Positions 41,338-49,739 of a stretch of DNA of 64,000 bases are shown in pieces. Positions within the stretch are counted from its first letter, which is position 1. Each line of letters starts with the position of its first letter. The stretch comes from JAJZSS01 sp964463505 (lineage in GTDB: Bacteria; Chloroflexota; Anaerolineae; Anaerolineales; UBA4823). Both the position numbers and the translations under genes were made by a program. The stretch is taken from positions 1 through 64,000 of the forward strand of contig CAYXDC010000005.1 of NCBI GenBank assembly GCA_964463505.1, in the 5' to 3' direction. The notes beneath the pieces were generated by a model that made no database searches, had not been told where the DNA came from, and saw only the letters and a program-made list of their open reading frames with translations.

Positions 41338-41365
41338 ATTATAAACAATAGTTCAATAATGTCAA
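41338..41365 (-). promoter_or_regulatory. Consensus sigma-70 promoter of the DUF2089 operon
   Basis: On the minus strand perfect TTGACA (41365-41360), a 16-bp spacer and perfect TATAAT (41343-41338) precede the ATG at 41285; a start near 41331 gives a leader of about 45 bases. The surrounding 41320-41405 is strongly AT-rich, with repeated TATTGA/AATATT motifs that could be operators for the DUF2089 protein. Confidence 0.75.
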
Positions 41366-41479
41366 TATCAAGTTTAATATTTTCAATATAGATATTTAAT
41401 TTTCTTATTGGTGGTGATTAACTGATTAGCCCCTTCTGCTTAGACGTGCAGAGGGGCTAATCAGTTGGTGGAAAAGTGT

Positions 41480-42979
41480 CTAGCGTGGCTCGGATTTAAT
41501 AAAACTTGCTGAACTGGCGTACTGGTTAGCGGTGACGACCTGCGAGAAGCGTTGCAAAGTCCCCTGGTAAGGCAGGCGTCCATTATAGGCGACCCAACCT
41601 TCCATGTTGAAGGCCAGGACGCCCTCCGCTGGAATCCATTCCCCATTGTACTTACGGGCAATATGCACGTGGGTGCCGGTGCTGCTGCCGCCTTCGCACG
41701 AAGGATGACCCAGCGGCTGGCCGCGGCTTAATTGTGCGCCGAGCGCCGCCCGATCTGCGGAGGCGACGTGCAAGTAAAAAACATTCCAGCCGGTGCGCTC
41801 ATCCCCGTCGCTGTCCAGATCCAGCACCACGACCCCGGTATCCACACGCACCACCACTCCATCAGCGACAGCAGTCACCCATTGGTTGCTGGGGATGCAG
41901 CCGGTTGCGGTGGACGGGGGAGCAAAATCTATCGCCGAGAAGGGTCTGAGGTTTCCCCAGGCAGTGTGGGGACCGCCCGTGAAGGCCCAGGTTTGCCCGG
42001 TCTCAAATGGCAGGTTGAACTCTGGTTGGGCCAGGCTGCCGGGTATATGCGGCTGGTCATTGGGCCAGGGATCGCCAAATAGCTGTTGGAAGGTGCGGGC
42101 CAGGCCCTCAGCGGAGATAGCCCGGTCATAGTCTGCGCCACGATAGATGTAGTTGAAATACACATGCAGGCTGGCGGTAGAAGCATTTAGCCAGGGGTCA
42201 AAACGCACCAACCGGCCATCGGGATATTCCATGGAGGTCAGGCTGCCAATACGCCAGGCTGCGTAATTGTCGTTAAGCAGGTTGGCAGCGTGGACCAACT
42301 GCATATAGAGCCCTTTAAACTCGTATGAGCGAAAACCGAGCGGGTAATCGGCCAGGCTGAGAGAAATAGCAGGTTGGGAAAGCGCCCCGGCTTGATATTC
42401 GAGCAATGCCAGCAGCAGGCGCGGGCTGACACTGTAATTAATTGCCACAATGTCCACAAGCTCAGCACCTGTACGATTGGCGCCAGAGGCAAAGCCCACA
42501 ACCTGTTTCAACCAACCGGGCTGGGTAGAGACAAAGGTTGTGGTATCAAAGCCGATTAAAGCTGGCCCATAGATAAATTGGCTGTCAGGGATGATGCGGT
42601 AAGAAGAGCCCCACAGCGGCAGGTAATAAATGGGAATTTTCATGGGCATGCCCGGAGGCATGGTTGAGGCAGACGCGGGGATGAAGGTATTGGCCGCTAA
42701 AATCTCTTCCACGCTGGTATTAAAACGAATCGCCAGGGCAGGTAACGTGTCGCCGGATTGGGCGACATAATCTACCAGCTCACCTGGCCCATAAGTGGGC
42801 CGGGTGGGGATTGGCTCAAGCGCGGCTTCAGCCGGCTCGGGGGTATTAAGAGAATCCTGGGCGAGGGCAACCTCGCCGGGAATGACTCCAGAAGCAGACG
42901 AAATTTGGGATTGGCAACCACTCAACAGGAATATGCTGAAGAGGGCCGGGAGAAGATAAGTTTGCAGACGTTTTAACAT
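41480..42979 (-). CDS. LysM-M23 family lipoprotein with altered zinc site (copy A)
   Basis: A 499-residue lipoprotein (lipobox LSGC, Cys22). A LysM repeat lies at about residues 65-110 (DYVAQSGDTLPALAIRFNTSVEEILAAN). A helical middle region of about 200 residues follows (YSVSPRLLLALLEYQAGALSQP), with features of a lytic-type or scaffold domain. The M23 domain is C-terminal. The second half of the zinc motif is kept (FYLHVASADRA, THVHIARKYNGEW), but the first His of HxxxD is Phe (RPFSAIDFAPP). A GGPH lies 15 residues before the Asp. The ATG at 42979 was chosen to fit the signal peptide. First of three tandem paralogues reading toward the left. Confidence 0.88.
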   Translation of the reverse strand: MLKRLQTYLLPALFSIFLLSGCQSQISSASGVIPGEVALAQDSLNTPEPAEAALEPIPTRPTYGPGELVDYVAQSGDTLPALAIRFNTSVEEILAANTFIPASASTMPPGMPMKIPIYYLPLWGSSYRIIPDSQFIYGPALIGFDTTTFVSTQPGWLKQVVGFASGANRTGAELVDIVAINYSVSPRLLLALLEYQAGALSQPAISLSLADYPLGFRSYEFKGLYMQLVHAANLLNDNYAAWRIGSLTSMEYPDGRLVRFDPWLNASTASLHVYFNYIYRGADYDRAISAEGLARTFQQLFGDPWPNDQPHIPGSLAQPEFNLPFETGQTWAFTGGPHTAWGNLRPFSAIDFAPPSTATGCIPSNQWVTAVADGVVVRVDTGVVVLDLDSDGDERTGWNVFYLHVASADRAALGAQLSRGQPLGHPSCEGGSSTGTHVHIARKYNGEWIPAEGVLAFNMEGWVAYNGRLPYQGTLQRFSQVVTANQYASSASFIKSEPR

Positions 42980-43068
42980 TGCATACATTAAGTGGAGCGT
43001 TTGATCCCGGGTATGATAAGCCAGACCAATACGCTCACCGTGCATTATATAACAGAATGGGTGCGATT

Positions 43069-44658
43069 TTAGGGGTCGTCTGCTCCGCGCAGAACGCGCG
43101 TATCAAATGAAGAGCAAGGGCAGGCATTGACCGTCTCGCCAGCGCGGGTCAGGGTGCCTTTGTAGGCAACATCGCCAGCATGGGCGACCCAGCCGCCCAG
43201 GTTAAAGGGTAAGGGGCCGTCGGCTGGGATCCATTCGCCGTTGTATTTACGGGCGATATGCAAGTGTGTGCCGGTGGAGACTCCGCCCTCGCAAGACGGA
43301 TGACCGAGCGCACTGCCTTCGTCTACCCAGTCGCCCACTTTCACCCGGTCGGTATTGGAAAGATGTAAATATAGCAGTACCCAACCGGTCTGTTCATAAC
43401 CGTCGCCATCCAGGTCCAATACCACCACGCCATAACCTGAGCGCACCACCAGCCCCGAGCTAGAGGCAGTTACCCAGGCATTGGATTTCACGCAACCGGA
43501 TTCGGTGCTGCCAGGGGCAAAATCAAGGGCAGCATAGGCACCATCGTGCTCCCAGGCGCCATGAGGGCCGCCAGTGTAACTCCAGACCCAGTTGCGGGCG
43601 AAGGGCAAAGTGAACGGCGGTTGGACAATCCCGGGCGGGAAGAGTGGCTCGACTGTGCGGGCGCGCTCCCACGGGTTGCCAAACATGCGCTCGTGCAGGC
43701 CGGGAAGCCCGTTGACCGGATCGAGGGCATCCAGCCACTGCTGCCCACTATACAACTGGGCAAAGAAATACTGCAAGGCGACGGTGCCAGCGTTCAGGTC
43801 GGGCGCCAGGCGGGCAGTCAGCCCATCCTTGAATTGAATCTCGGTCAGACGACCTTCCCGGTAGGCATAATAACCGATCGAGAGCTGGTTGACCGCCCAG
43901 ACGAGCTGCTTATAGAGACCACCTTCGCTGGCGTTTACCAGGCCAAGGGGGTATTCACCTTCTTTCAGGTTGGTTGGTTCGCTGTATACCCAATGGCTCT
44001 GGTATTCCAGCAGGGAGAGCAACAAGCGCGGGTTGATGGAGTTTTCGATAGCCACACGTAACACCACGTCAGCGCCCGAGACGGTGCTGGTGCTCTTCAG
44101 CCATTCGGTTTGCCGGCTGAGTTTTCCACCAGCCTGGTTGACAAAGTCCTGTACGTTAAAATTGACAGCTGATGGAGAGTACACGACTTCACTATCCGGG
44201 ATGAGGTGTATCGAGGAGGTAGTGTTCGCCAGGCGGCGTGGGATCACCAGGAGCTGACCAGGATTGAGAAAATCTTGCTCAGGCAGTGGGTCCGGGGAAG
44301 TAATTTCATCTGGCGATACCCCAAAGCGCACTGCCACCACCGGCAGAGTATCTGCGGCCTGAACATAATAGAGTATAGGAGTGGTGTTGACTGGAGGGAT
44401 TGTGGGTGTAATCTGGCTCGTAGGTGCAGGCGCCTGCACTTCGACGACCTGGGCGGCTGGCTGTGAGTTAATTGGATTTTCTGGGAGAGCGGTTGGCTTG
44501 CTCAACGGTGGAGGCGGTGTTTCGCCGAGCATCGCGAATGCAGGCGCGTTTGGCTCCGTCGCATGCGGCGGCACCCAATAACCTCCGCTGGTTGAACAGG
44601 AGCTGATCAAAATTGTGCTGATTAGAAGAGCCACAAAGTGGCGGTTTATTCTGGTCAT
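43069..44658 (-). CDS. LysM-M23 family lipoprotein with altered zinc site (copy B)
   Basis: A 529-residue lipoprotein (lipobox ISSC, Cys21) with a Pro/Thr linker, a LysM repeat (YYVQAADTLPVVAVRFGVSPDEI) and the same helical middle region as its neighbours (NSINPRLLLSLLEYQSHWVYS). The M23 domain keeps LYLHLSNTDRV and THLHIARKYNGEW, but the first zinc His is Tyr (DGAYAALDFAPG). GGPHGAWEHDGAYAALD preserves a GGPH upstream. The frame is open far upstream within the next gene; ATG 44658 was chosen for the signal peptide, with ATG 44673 as an alternative directly after the upstream stop. Confidence 0.87.
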   Translation of the reverse strand: MTRINRHFVALLISTILISSCSTSGGYWVPPHATEPNAPAFAMLGETPPPPLSKPTALPENPINSQPAAQVVEVQAPAPTSQITPTIPPVNTTPILYYVQAADTLPVVAVRFGVSPDEITSPDPLPEQDFLNPGQLLVIPRRLANTTSSIHLIPDSEVVYSPSAVNFNVQDFVNQAGGKLSRQTEWLKSTSTVSGADVVLRVAIENSINPRLLLSLLEYQSHWVYSEPTNLKEGEYPLGLVNASEGGLYKQLVWAVNQLSIGYYAYREGRLTEIQFKDGLTARLAPDLNAGTVALQYFFAQLYSGQQWLDALDPVNGLPGLHERMFGNPWERARTVEPLFPPGIVQPPFTLPFARNWVWSYTGGPHGAWEHDGAYAALDFAPGSTESGCVKSNAWVTASSSGLVVRSGYGVVVLDLDGDGYEQTGWVLLYLHLSNTDRVKVGDWVDEGSALGHPSCEGGVSTGTHLHIARKYNGEWIPADGPLPFNLGGWVAHAGDVAYKGTLTRAGETVNACPCSSFDTRVLRGADDP

Positions 44659-44677
44659 GATGCTCAATAACATACCT

Positions 44678-46249
44678 TTAGCGCACAATACCATTGTTGT
44701 CAGAGCGCCCGGCGTAGGCTTCAAGTGTCTGCCCATCGCGGCTAAGAAATCCATCATATTCGTTGCCATCTCCGCTGGAAACCCAACCATCCAGGACGAA
44801 GGGAATCTCCTGGTCGGCTGCGATCCACTCGCCATTATAGCGCCGAGCGAGATGCACATGAGTTCCACTGGACACACCGCCTTCGCAGGAGGCATGACCA
44901 ATCGGGTCGCCGGCATTTAACCGGACCCCAGGCTGAACGCGATCGCGAGTTTCAATGTGCATGTAAAGGATCGTCCAACCGGTTTGTTCCAGGCCATCGG
45001 CGGGCAGGCCGGGTAAATCCAGGTCCTGCACAACAGCCCCATTTCCAGAGCGGATGATCGGCCCATTCCCTACGGCGACCACCCAGTCGTCGCTCAACAC
45101 GCAGCCCAATGCATCACCAGGCGGGGCAAAATCCAGGGCTGCCCAGGCTGAGCCATCCCCCCAGCCACCGTGGGGTCCGCCGGTGAAAGCCCAGCTTTGC
45201 CCGGCTGCAAAGGGGAGCTGTAATTCGGGCTGTACGAGATCTGCCGGTATGACCGGCTCGAACGCCATATCAAACGGATAGCCAAATAATGCATTAAATG
45301 TGCCAAACAAACCATCCGGACCGACCGCCCATGTCCATTCGGTCAGGGCCAGCAGGGAAGAATAAAAATATTGCACCCCGGCAGTCCCGGCGTTGATCGT
45401 AGGATTGATGGGAATGATGTTGCCATCGGTCAACACCCAGGTGGCGGTCCCATTGACGCGCCACAGGTAATAGCCGCGGTTGAGGTTGTTGGCAGCGTAG
45501 GCTAATTGACGGTAAAGCCCTTTACGCCGGTTTTCGACCACCCCAATCGGGTATTCAAGGGTTTCGGCGCCTGGCTTAGCCTGGGTTACCCAGCCACTGC
45601 GCTGTTCTAAAACGGCCAGCAATAAGCGCGGGCTGACCGAATATTCGCGGGCGATGCGCTCAACAATTTGCGCCCCGCTCAGCACCTGGTTTTCTTCCAC
45701 TTCTTCTCGATAAGTGGCCAGATAACCAGCCTGACTCCGGATGAAATTGGCATTATCAAAGAAGACACTCGGCGGGCCGAAAACCAGCTCGGAGTCCGGG
45801 ATGATCTTGAAAGCCGAGCCGCTGCCTGCCGGGGTGGGCGCCGGGATTTCCAGGACCTGGCCAACATTCAGCAGGTTCGGATTGGCAAGATTGTTGGCTT
45901 CCACCAGGATTTGCAAGCCTAGCCCGTACTGGTTGGCAATAGTACCTAACGTTTCACCAGCCTGCACCTGATGTTGGCGGGCGTCGGTTCTAATCAGGGG
46001 AAGGGGATGGGGATCATCCGGTGTGGGGGTGAGGCCGGGTGTGCCAGGGGGGCTGGTGGGTACATAATTTCCAGCGAGTACCAGGCCGGGCACTGTGGGA
46101 GTGGAGGTAGGTTGGCGCAGGCCAGAAATGCTCCACAGTGAGCCCGAAGCATCCTGACCGGAACGGACGCAAGCCAGGCTAAGGCTGATAAGAACCAGAA
46201 AGACCCCCAGAAGCGCGGTGGGTATGTAAAGCCGTGAGCGGTTTCTCAT
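44678..46249 (-). CDS. LysM-M23 family lipoprotein with altered zinc site (copy C)
   Basis: A 523-residue lipoprotein (lipobox SLAC, Cys27). LysM repeat: HQVQAGETLGTIANQYGLGLQILVEANNLANPNLLNVGQ, ending VLEIPAP. The shared helical region follows (YSVSPRLLLAVLEQRSGWV, then NLNRGYYLWR), and the C-terminal M23 domain keeps LYMHIETRDRV and THVHLARRYNGEW. The first zinc His is Trp (GSAWAALDFAPP). It is the first gene transcribed of the tandem trio, with copy B starting 19 bases after its stop. The three are about 500-530 residues with the same order of domains and clearly arose by duplication. Confidence 0.88.
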   Translation of the reverse strand: MRNRSRLYIPTALLGVFLVLISLSLACVRSGQDASGSLWSISGLRQPTSTPTVPGLVLAGNYVPTSPPGTPGLTPTPDDPHPLPLIRTDARQHQVQAGETLGTIANQYGLGLQILVEANNLANPNLLNVGQVLEIPAPTPAGSGSAFKIIPDSELVFGPPSVFFDNANFIRSQAGYLATYREEVEENQVLSGAQIVERIAREYSVSPRLLLAVLEQRSGWVTQAKPGAETLEYPIGVVENRRKGLYRQLAYAANNLNRGYYLWRVNGTATWVLTDGNIIPINPTINAGTAGVQYFYSSLLALTEWTWAVGPDGLFGTFNALFGYPFDMAFEPVIPADLVQPELQLPFAAGQSWAFTGGPHGGWGDGSAWAALDFAPPGDALGCVLSDDWVVAVGNGPIIRSGNGAVVQDLDLPGLPADGLEQTGWTILYMHIETRDRVQPGVRLNAGDPIGHASCEGGVSSGTHVHLARRYNGEWIAADQEIPFVLDGWVSSGDGNEYDGFLSRDGQTLEAYAGRSDNNGIVR

Positions 46250-46456
46250 GAACAGGCCTGTGTAGTCACCTTAAAGAATTCTACCAATAAATGATGGCTC
46301 GGTATAGGGTGCACCGCCATAGTTTGGGGGATTGGGTCCTGCCTGACAACCCCTGGCGGTATAATAACGGCGCACTGTATTGGTGGATAAGCTAAGCACT
46401 AAGTCTACAGTGCAACAACAGTGCCAAGAAAATAGTCGAAGGAGATTGTACCCCGC

Positions 46457-48013
46457 ATGACCACCCCTTTGGTTGAATGCATAGCCAATTTCTCGGAAGC
46501 CCGCCGCCCTGAGGTGGTGGAGGCGATTTGCCAGGCAATCCAATCTGTTCCGCGTGTAACCTTGCTGGACCAGCACTCGGATCAGGACCATAACCGCACA
46601 GTGTTGACGTTTGTGGGTCCGCCGGATGAAATCGTTGAAACTGCATTTCGGGCGATTGCCAAAGCAGGTGAGTTGATCAATCTGGACCAGCACCGGGGAG
46701 AGCACCCGCGCATAGGGGCTAGCGACGTGGTGCCTTTTGTGCCGATCCAGGGCGTGACGATGCAGGAGTGTGTGGCGTTAGCGCGCAAGCTGGGCGAACG
46801 GGTAGGCCGCGAGCTGGAGATCCCGGTTTATTTGTATGAGGAAGCTGCCACACGCCCGGAGCGCACCAATCTTGAAAATATCCGCCGTGGGCAGTACGAG
46901 GCCTTGAAGGAGGAGATCGCCACCCACCCCGAGCGCGAGCCAGACTTTGGCCCTCGCCGCGTCGGACCTGCGGGAGCGACTGTGATCGGCGCGCGCCAGC
47001 CGCTGATCGCTTTTAATGTGTATTTGACAACCGACGACGTCAGCATTGCGGATAAAATCGCCAAAGCAGTCCGCCACTCCTCGGGTGGGTTGAAGTTTGT
47101 CAAAGGGCTGGGGCTGCTGGTGGAAGGCCGGGCGCAGGTCTCCATGAACCTGACGAATTTCCGCCGCACGCCGCTGGCGCGGGTGGTGGAGCTGATCCGG
47201 CGCGAGGCAGAACGCTATGGGGTGACTGTTCATCACAGCGAGCTGGTGGGATTGATCCCCCAGGAGGCGCTGGTGGAAGCAGCGCGCTGGTATTTACAGC
47301 TCGACCAGTTTGAGCCGGAACAGATATTGGAGCAACGTCTTACTGCGGCACAGGCGAAAAATGAAGCGGGTGATGCAACGTCCGGAGCGGCTGCGGATGA
47401 TTTCCTGGATGCGCTTGCAGATGGTACGCCTGCTCCGGGCGGGGGCTCGGCGGCGGCATATGCGGGGGCAGCCGGCGCAGCTTTGGTGGCTATGGTGGCG
47501 CGCCTTACTATCGGAAAGAAAAAATATGCTGCGGTGGATGCTCAGATGCAGGCTGTCCTGGAACGCGCCGAGAGTTTGCGCGCTTTCCTGCAAGAGGCAG
47601 TGGTGCAGGATGCGGAGGCCTTTAAGGTTGTAATGGATGCCTTCCGCTTGCCGAAGGATACGCTTGAACAGCAGGCTGAGCGTAAGGCGGCTATTGAGAG
47701 CGCCACGCTTGGGGCGGCTCAGGCGCCACTCAGGGTTGCTGAGAAATCTGTGGAGGTGCTGGATTTGGCCAGCCAGGTGATCGCGGTGGGCAATCTGAAT
47801 GCCATCAGCGATGGCGCCAGCGGTGCCGCCCTGGCGCGGGCGGCGCTAAATGGCTCAGGTTTGAACGTGCGCATCAATGTGAACAGCCTGGAAACCCCGC
47901 AGCTTGGGCAACCCCTGGTGGATGAGCTGGTTGTGCTGGAGCACAAGGCAGTCTCGCTGGAGAGTGAAATCCGCCAGCAGCTACAGCTACGCGGAAAACT
48001 CAGCCTGCCATGA
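46457..48013 (+). CDS. ftcD: Glutamate formimidoyltransferase / formimidoyl-THF cyclodeaminase fusion
   Basis: A 518-residue bifunctional enzyme that moves the formimino group of formiminoglutamate to tetrahydrofolate and then releases ammonia to give methenyl-THF. The transferase half (about 1-300) begins LVECIANFSEARRPEVVEAI and includes DQDHNRTVLTFVG and VRHSSGGLKFVKGLG. The cyclodeaminase half (about 310-515) begins FLDALADGTPAPGGGSAAAYAGAAGAAL. No other histidine-degradation gene is in the window, so the enzyme may instead feed one-carbon units into folate metabolism shared with the corrinoid locus downstream. The stop overlaps the next gene (ATGA). Confidence 0.95.
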   Translation: MTTPLVECIANFSEARRPEVVEAICQAIQSVPRVTLLDQHSDQDHNRTVLTFVGPPDEIVETAFRAIAKAGELINLDQHRGEHPRIGASDVVPFVPIQGVTMQECVALARKLGERVGRELEIPVYLYEEAATRPERTNLENIRRGQYEALKEEIATHPEREPDFGPRRVGPAGATVIGARQPLIAFNVYLTTDDVSIADKIAKAVRHSSGGLKFVKGLGLLVEGRAQVSMNLTNFRRTPLARVVELIRREAERYGVTVHHSELVGLIPQEALVEAARWYLQLDQFEPEQILEQRLTAAQAKNEAGDATSGAAADDFLDALADGTPAPGGGSAAAYAGAAGAALVAMVARLTIGKKKYAAVDAQMQAVLERAESLRAFLQEAVVQDAEAFKVVMDAFRLPKDTLEQQAERKAAIESATLGAAQAPLRVAEKSVEVLDLASQVIAVGNLNAISDGASGAALARAALNGSGLNVRINVNSLETPQLGQPLVDELVVLEHKAVSLESEIRQQLQLRGKLSLP

Positions 48014-49731
48014 GCCACTGGTCTGGTTGCTCAAAACGAGCTAGGCAATGGTGGCTGGCCATATTCGCGTTAGCCGTGTTGCTTTCTGCCTGCCAGTCAG
48101 GCGCTGCCCTTACGCCTACAACAGGCAACTTCAGGACTGCAACCGCAACCCAAACCGCGATTCGACCAACTGCCACGCCAACGCCGCTGCCTCCACCCAC
48201 CCTGGCTCCGACACCTGTGCCTAAAGTCTGGTTGGCGTCCTACCTGCCAACCGCGATTGGAGAGCGTTTTTCCTTGCCAGCGGGATTTCAATTTGCGACC
48301 GAGCCGGGGAATGCACAGCTGCGCCTGGAGGTTAGCTCCGCAGAGCCCGCGGCCCGCTGGATCTATGCCCTGGTCGCGCCGTTCCCAACCCTACGCGACG
48401 ATGTGGCGTTGAGTGATCTACAGGCTCTTTGGCGGGGGGCCCCTCCGGAGGAGCTGGCAGAAATCTCTTTCATCCTGGATGAGGATACCCAGGCAGTATT
48501 CACTGCCTTGTGGGGCAAGCCTGGAGCCGAGGTGGTTGAAGTGCTACCGGCGCAAGCTATCCTGGAACGAGCCTGGGAAAAACGCATCGCCTGGTCCATC
48601 CTGCCTTTTAATTCGCTCGAACCGCGCTGGAAAGTGCTGAGTGTGGATGGACTTTCTCCGTTATGGAAGACATTCGAGCCAGAACGCTATCCATTAACGG
48701 TCAATTTTTCTTGGGCTGGCGAGCCGGGGCTGGTTGAATACATGCAGCAGACTGTTTGGCCCGCTGACCAACCGCTGACCAACCGCGACCCCCAAAAGCT
48801 GACTACCGTGGTGATGACTGGCGTGACCGCGCTGGTACGAGCGACCGCCTTTACTATGCACCGCAATGGGATCACCTATCCCGGCCAGGATGTTGGCCCA
48901 ATCCTGCGAGAAGCGGATTTCGCTCATATCAGCAACGAGATCCCCTTTACTGAAGATTGCCCACCAGCCAACCCCAGCCAGGAAGGGCTGGTGTTCTGCA
49001 CCAAACCCGAATACATTGGCCTGTTGGATGACATCGGCACGGATATTGTAGAGCTGACCGGCGACCATTTTGGAGATTGGGGTCCGGAGGCCATGCTCTA
49101 CACCCTGGAGCTGTACAAAGAGCGCGGCTGGATCGTGTACGGCGGGGGAGCCAATCGCGAAGAAGCCCGCCAGGCGCAGTTGATCGAGCACAATGGTAAT
49201 AAGCTGGCTTTTATCGGCTGTAATGCCAAGGGCGGCGGGTATGCCACAGCCAATGAAACTCGACCTGGTGCGGTGGCTTGCGATTATGAATGGATGCATG
49301 CCGAGATCGCCCGCCTGAAAGCGGAAGGCTACCAGGTGATCACAACTTTCCAGCATTTTGAGTACTATACTTACGAAGCGCAGCCCAATCAAATTGCCGA
49401 TTCGCGGGGTATGGCCCAGGCAGGCGCAGCCATTGTTAGCGGCAGTCAGGCGCACCAGCCCCAGGAGGTCGAATTTTTCGGGGGCGGTTTTATTCATTAC
49501 GGGTTGGGTAACCTGTTTTTTGACCAGTATCACATGGGGCTGCCTACTGGGCAGGGCTTCCTGGACCGGCATGTATTTTATGACGGGCGTTATCTCAGCA
49601 CGGAGTTGATCGGAATACGATTTGTGGATTTTGCCCGCCCGCGGCTGATGACCGCCGAAGAGCGGATCGAATTGCTGGAAGCAGTCTTTGCAGCCAGTGG
49701 GTGGTTGCCGCTGGTAGTAGCAGAACAGTGA
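48010..49731 (+). CDS. CapA-like lipoprotein, divergent (copy 1)
   Basis: A 573-residue lipoprotein (lipobox LSAC, Cys28) with a Thr/Pro linker, an N-terminal region similar to solute-binding lobes (about 75-255) and a C-terminal CapA/PGA_cap metallophosphoesterase-like fold (about 265-560). The CapA pattern is recognisable (VVMTGVTALVRATAF, HISNEIPF, DIVELTGDHFGDWG, TFQHFEYYTY, GSQAHQPQ, HYGLGNLFFDQ). Several usual metal ligands are changed: GD becomes TG, NNH becomes GDH, and GHHPH becomes GSQAH. It overlaps ftcD by four bases and is followed by a close paralogue. Role in poly-gamma-glutamate or capsule biology is only a family guess. Confidence 0.85.
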   Translation: MSHWSGCSKRARQWWLAIFALAVLLSACQSGAALTPTTGNFRTATATQTAIRPTATPTPLPPPTLAPTPVPKVWLASYLPTAIGERFSLPAGFQFATEPGNAQLRLEVSSAEPAARWIYALVAPFPTLRDDVALSDLQALWRGAPPEELAEISFILDEDTQAVFTALWGKPGAEVVEVLPAQAILERAWEKRIAWSILPFNSLEPRWKVLSVDGLSPLWKTFEPERYPLTVNFSWAGEPGLVEYMQQTVWPADQPLTNRDPQKLTTVVMTGVTALVRATAFTMHRNGITYPGQDVGPILREADFAHISNEIPFTEDCPPANPSQEGLVFCTKPEYIGLLDDIGTDIVELTGDHFGDWGPEAMLYTLELYKERGWIVYGGGANREEARQAQLIEHNGNKLAFIGCNAKGGGYATANETRPGAVACDYEWMHAEIARLKAEGYQVITTFQHFEYYTYEAQPNQIADSRGMAQAGAAIVSGSQAHQPQEVEFFGGGFIHYGLGNLFFDQYHMGLPTGQGFLDRHVFYDGRYLSTELIGIRFVDFARPRLMTAEERIELLEAVFAASGWLPLVVAEQ

Positions 49732-49739
49732 AGGTGGGT

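Noticed and set aside
43069..44916. 615-residue version of LysM-M23 copy B
   Set aside because: The extra N-terminus overlaps the coding end of copy C and hides a good lipoprotein signal peptide starting at 44658.
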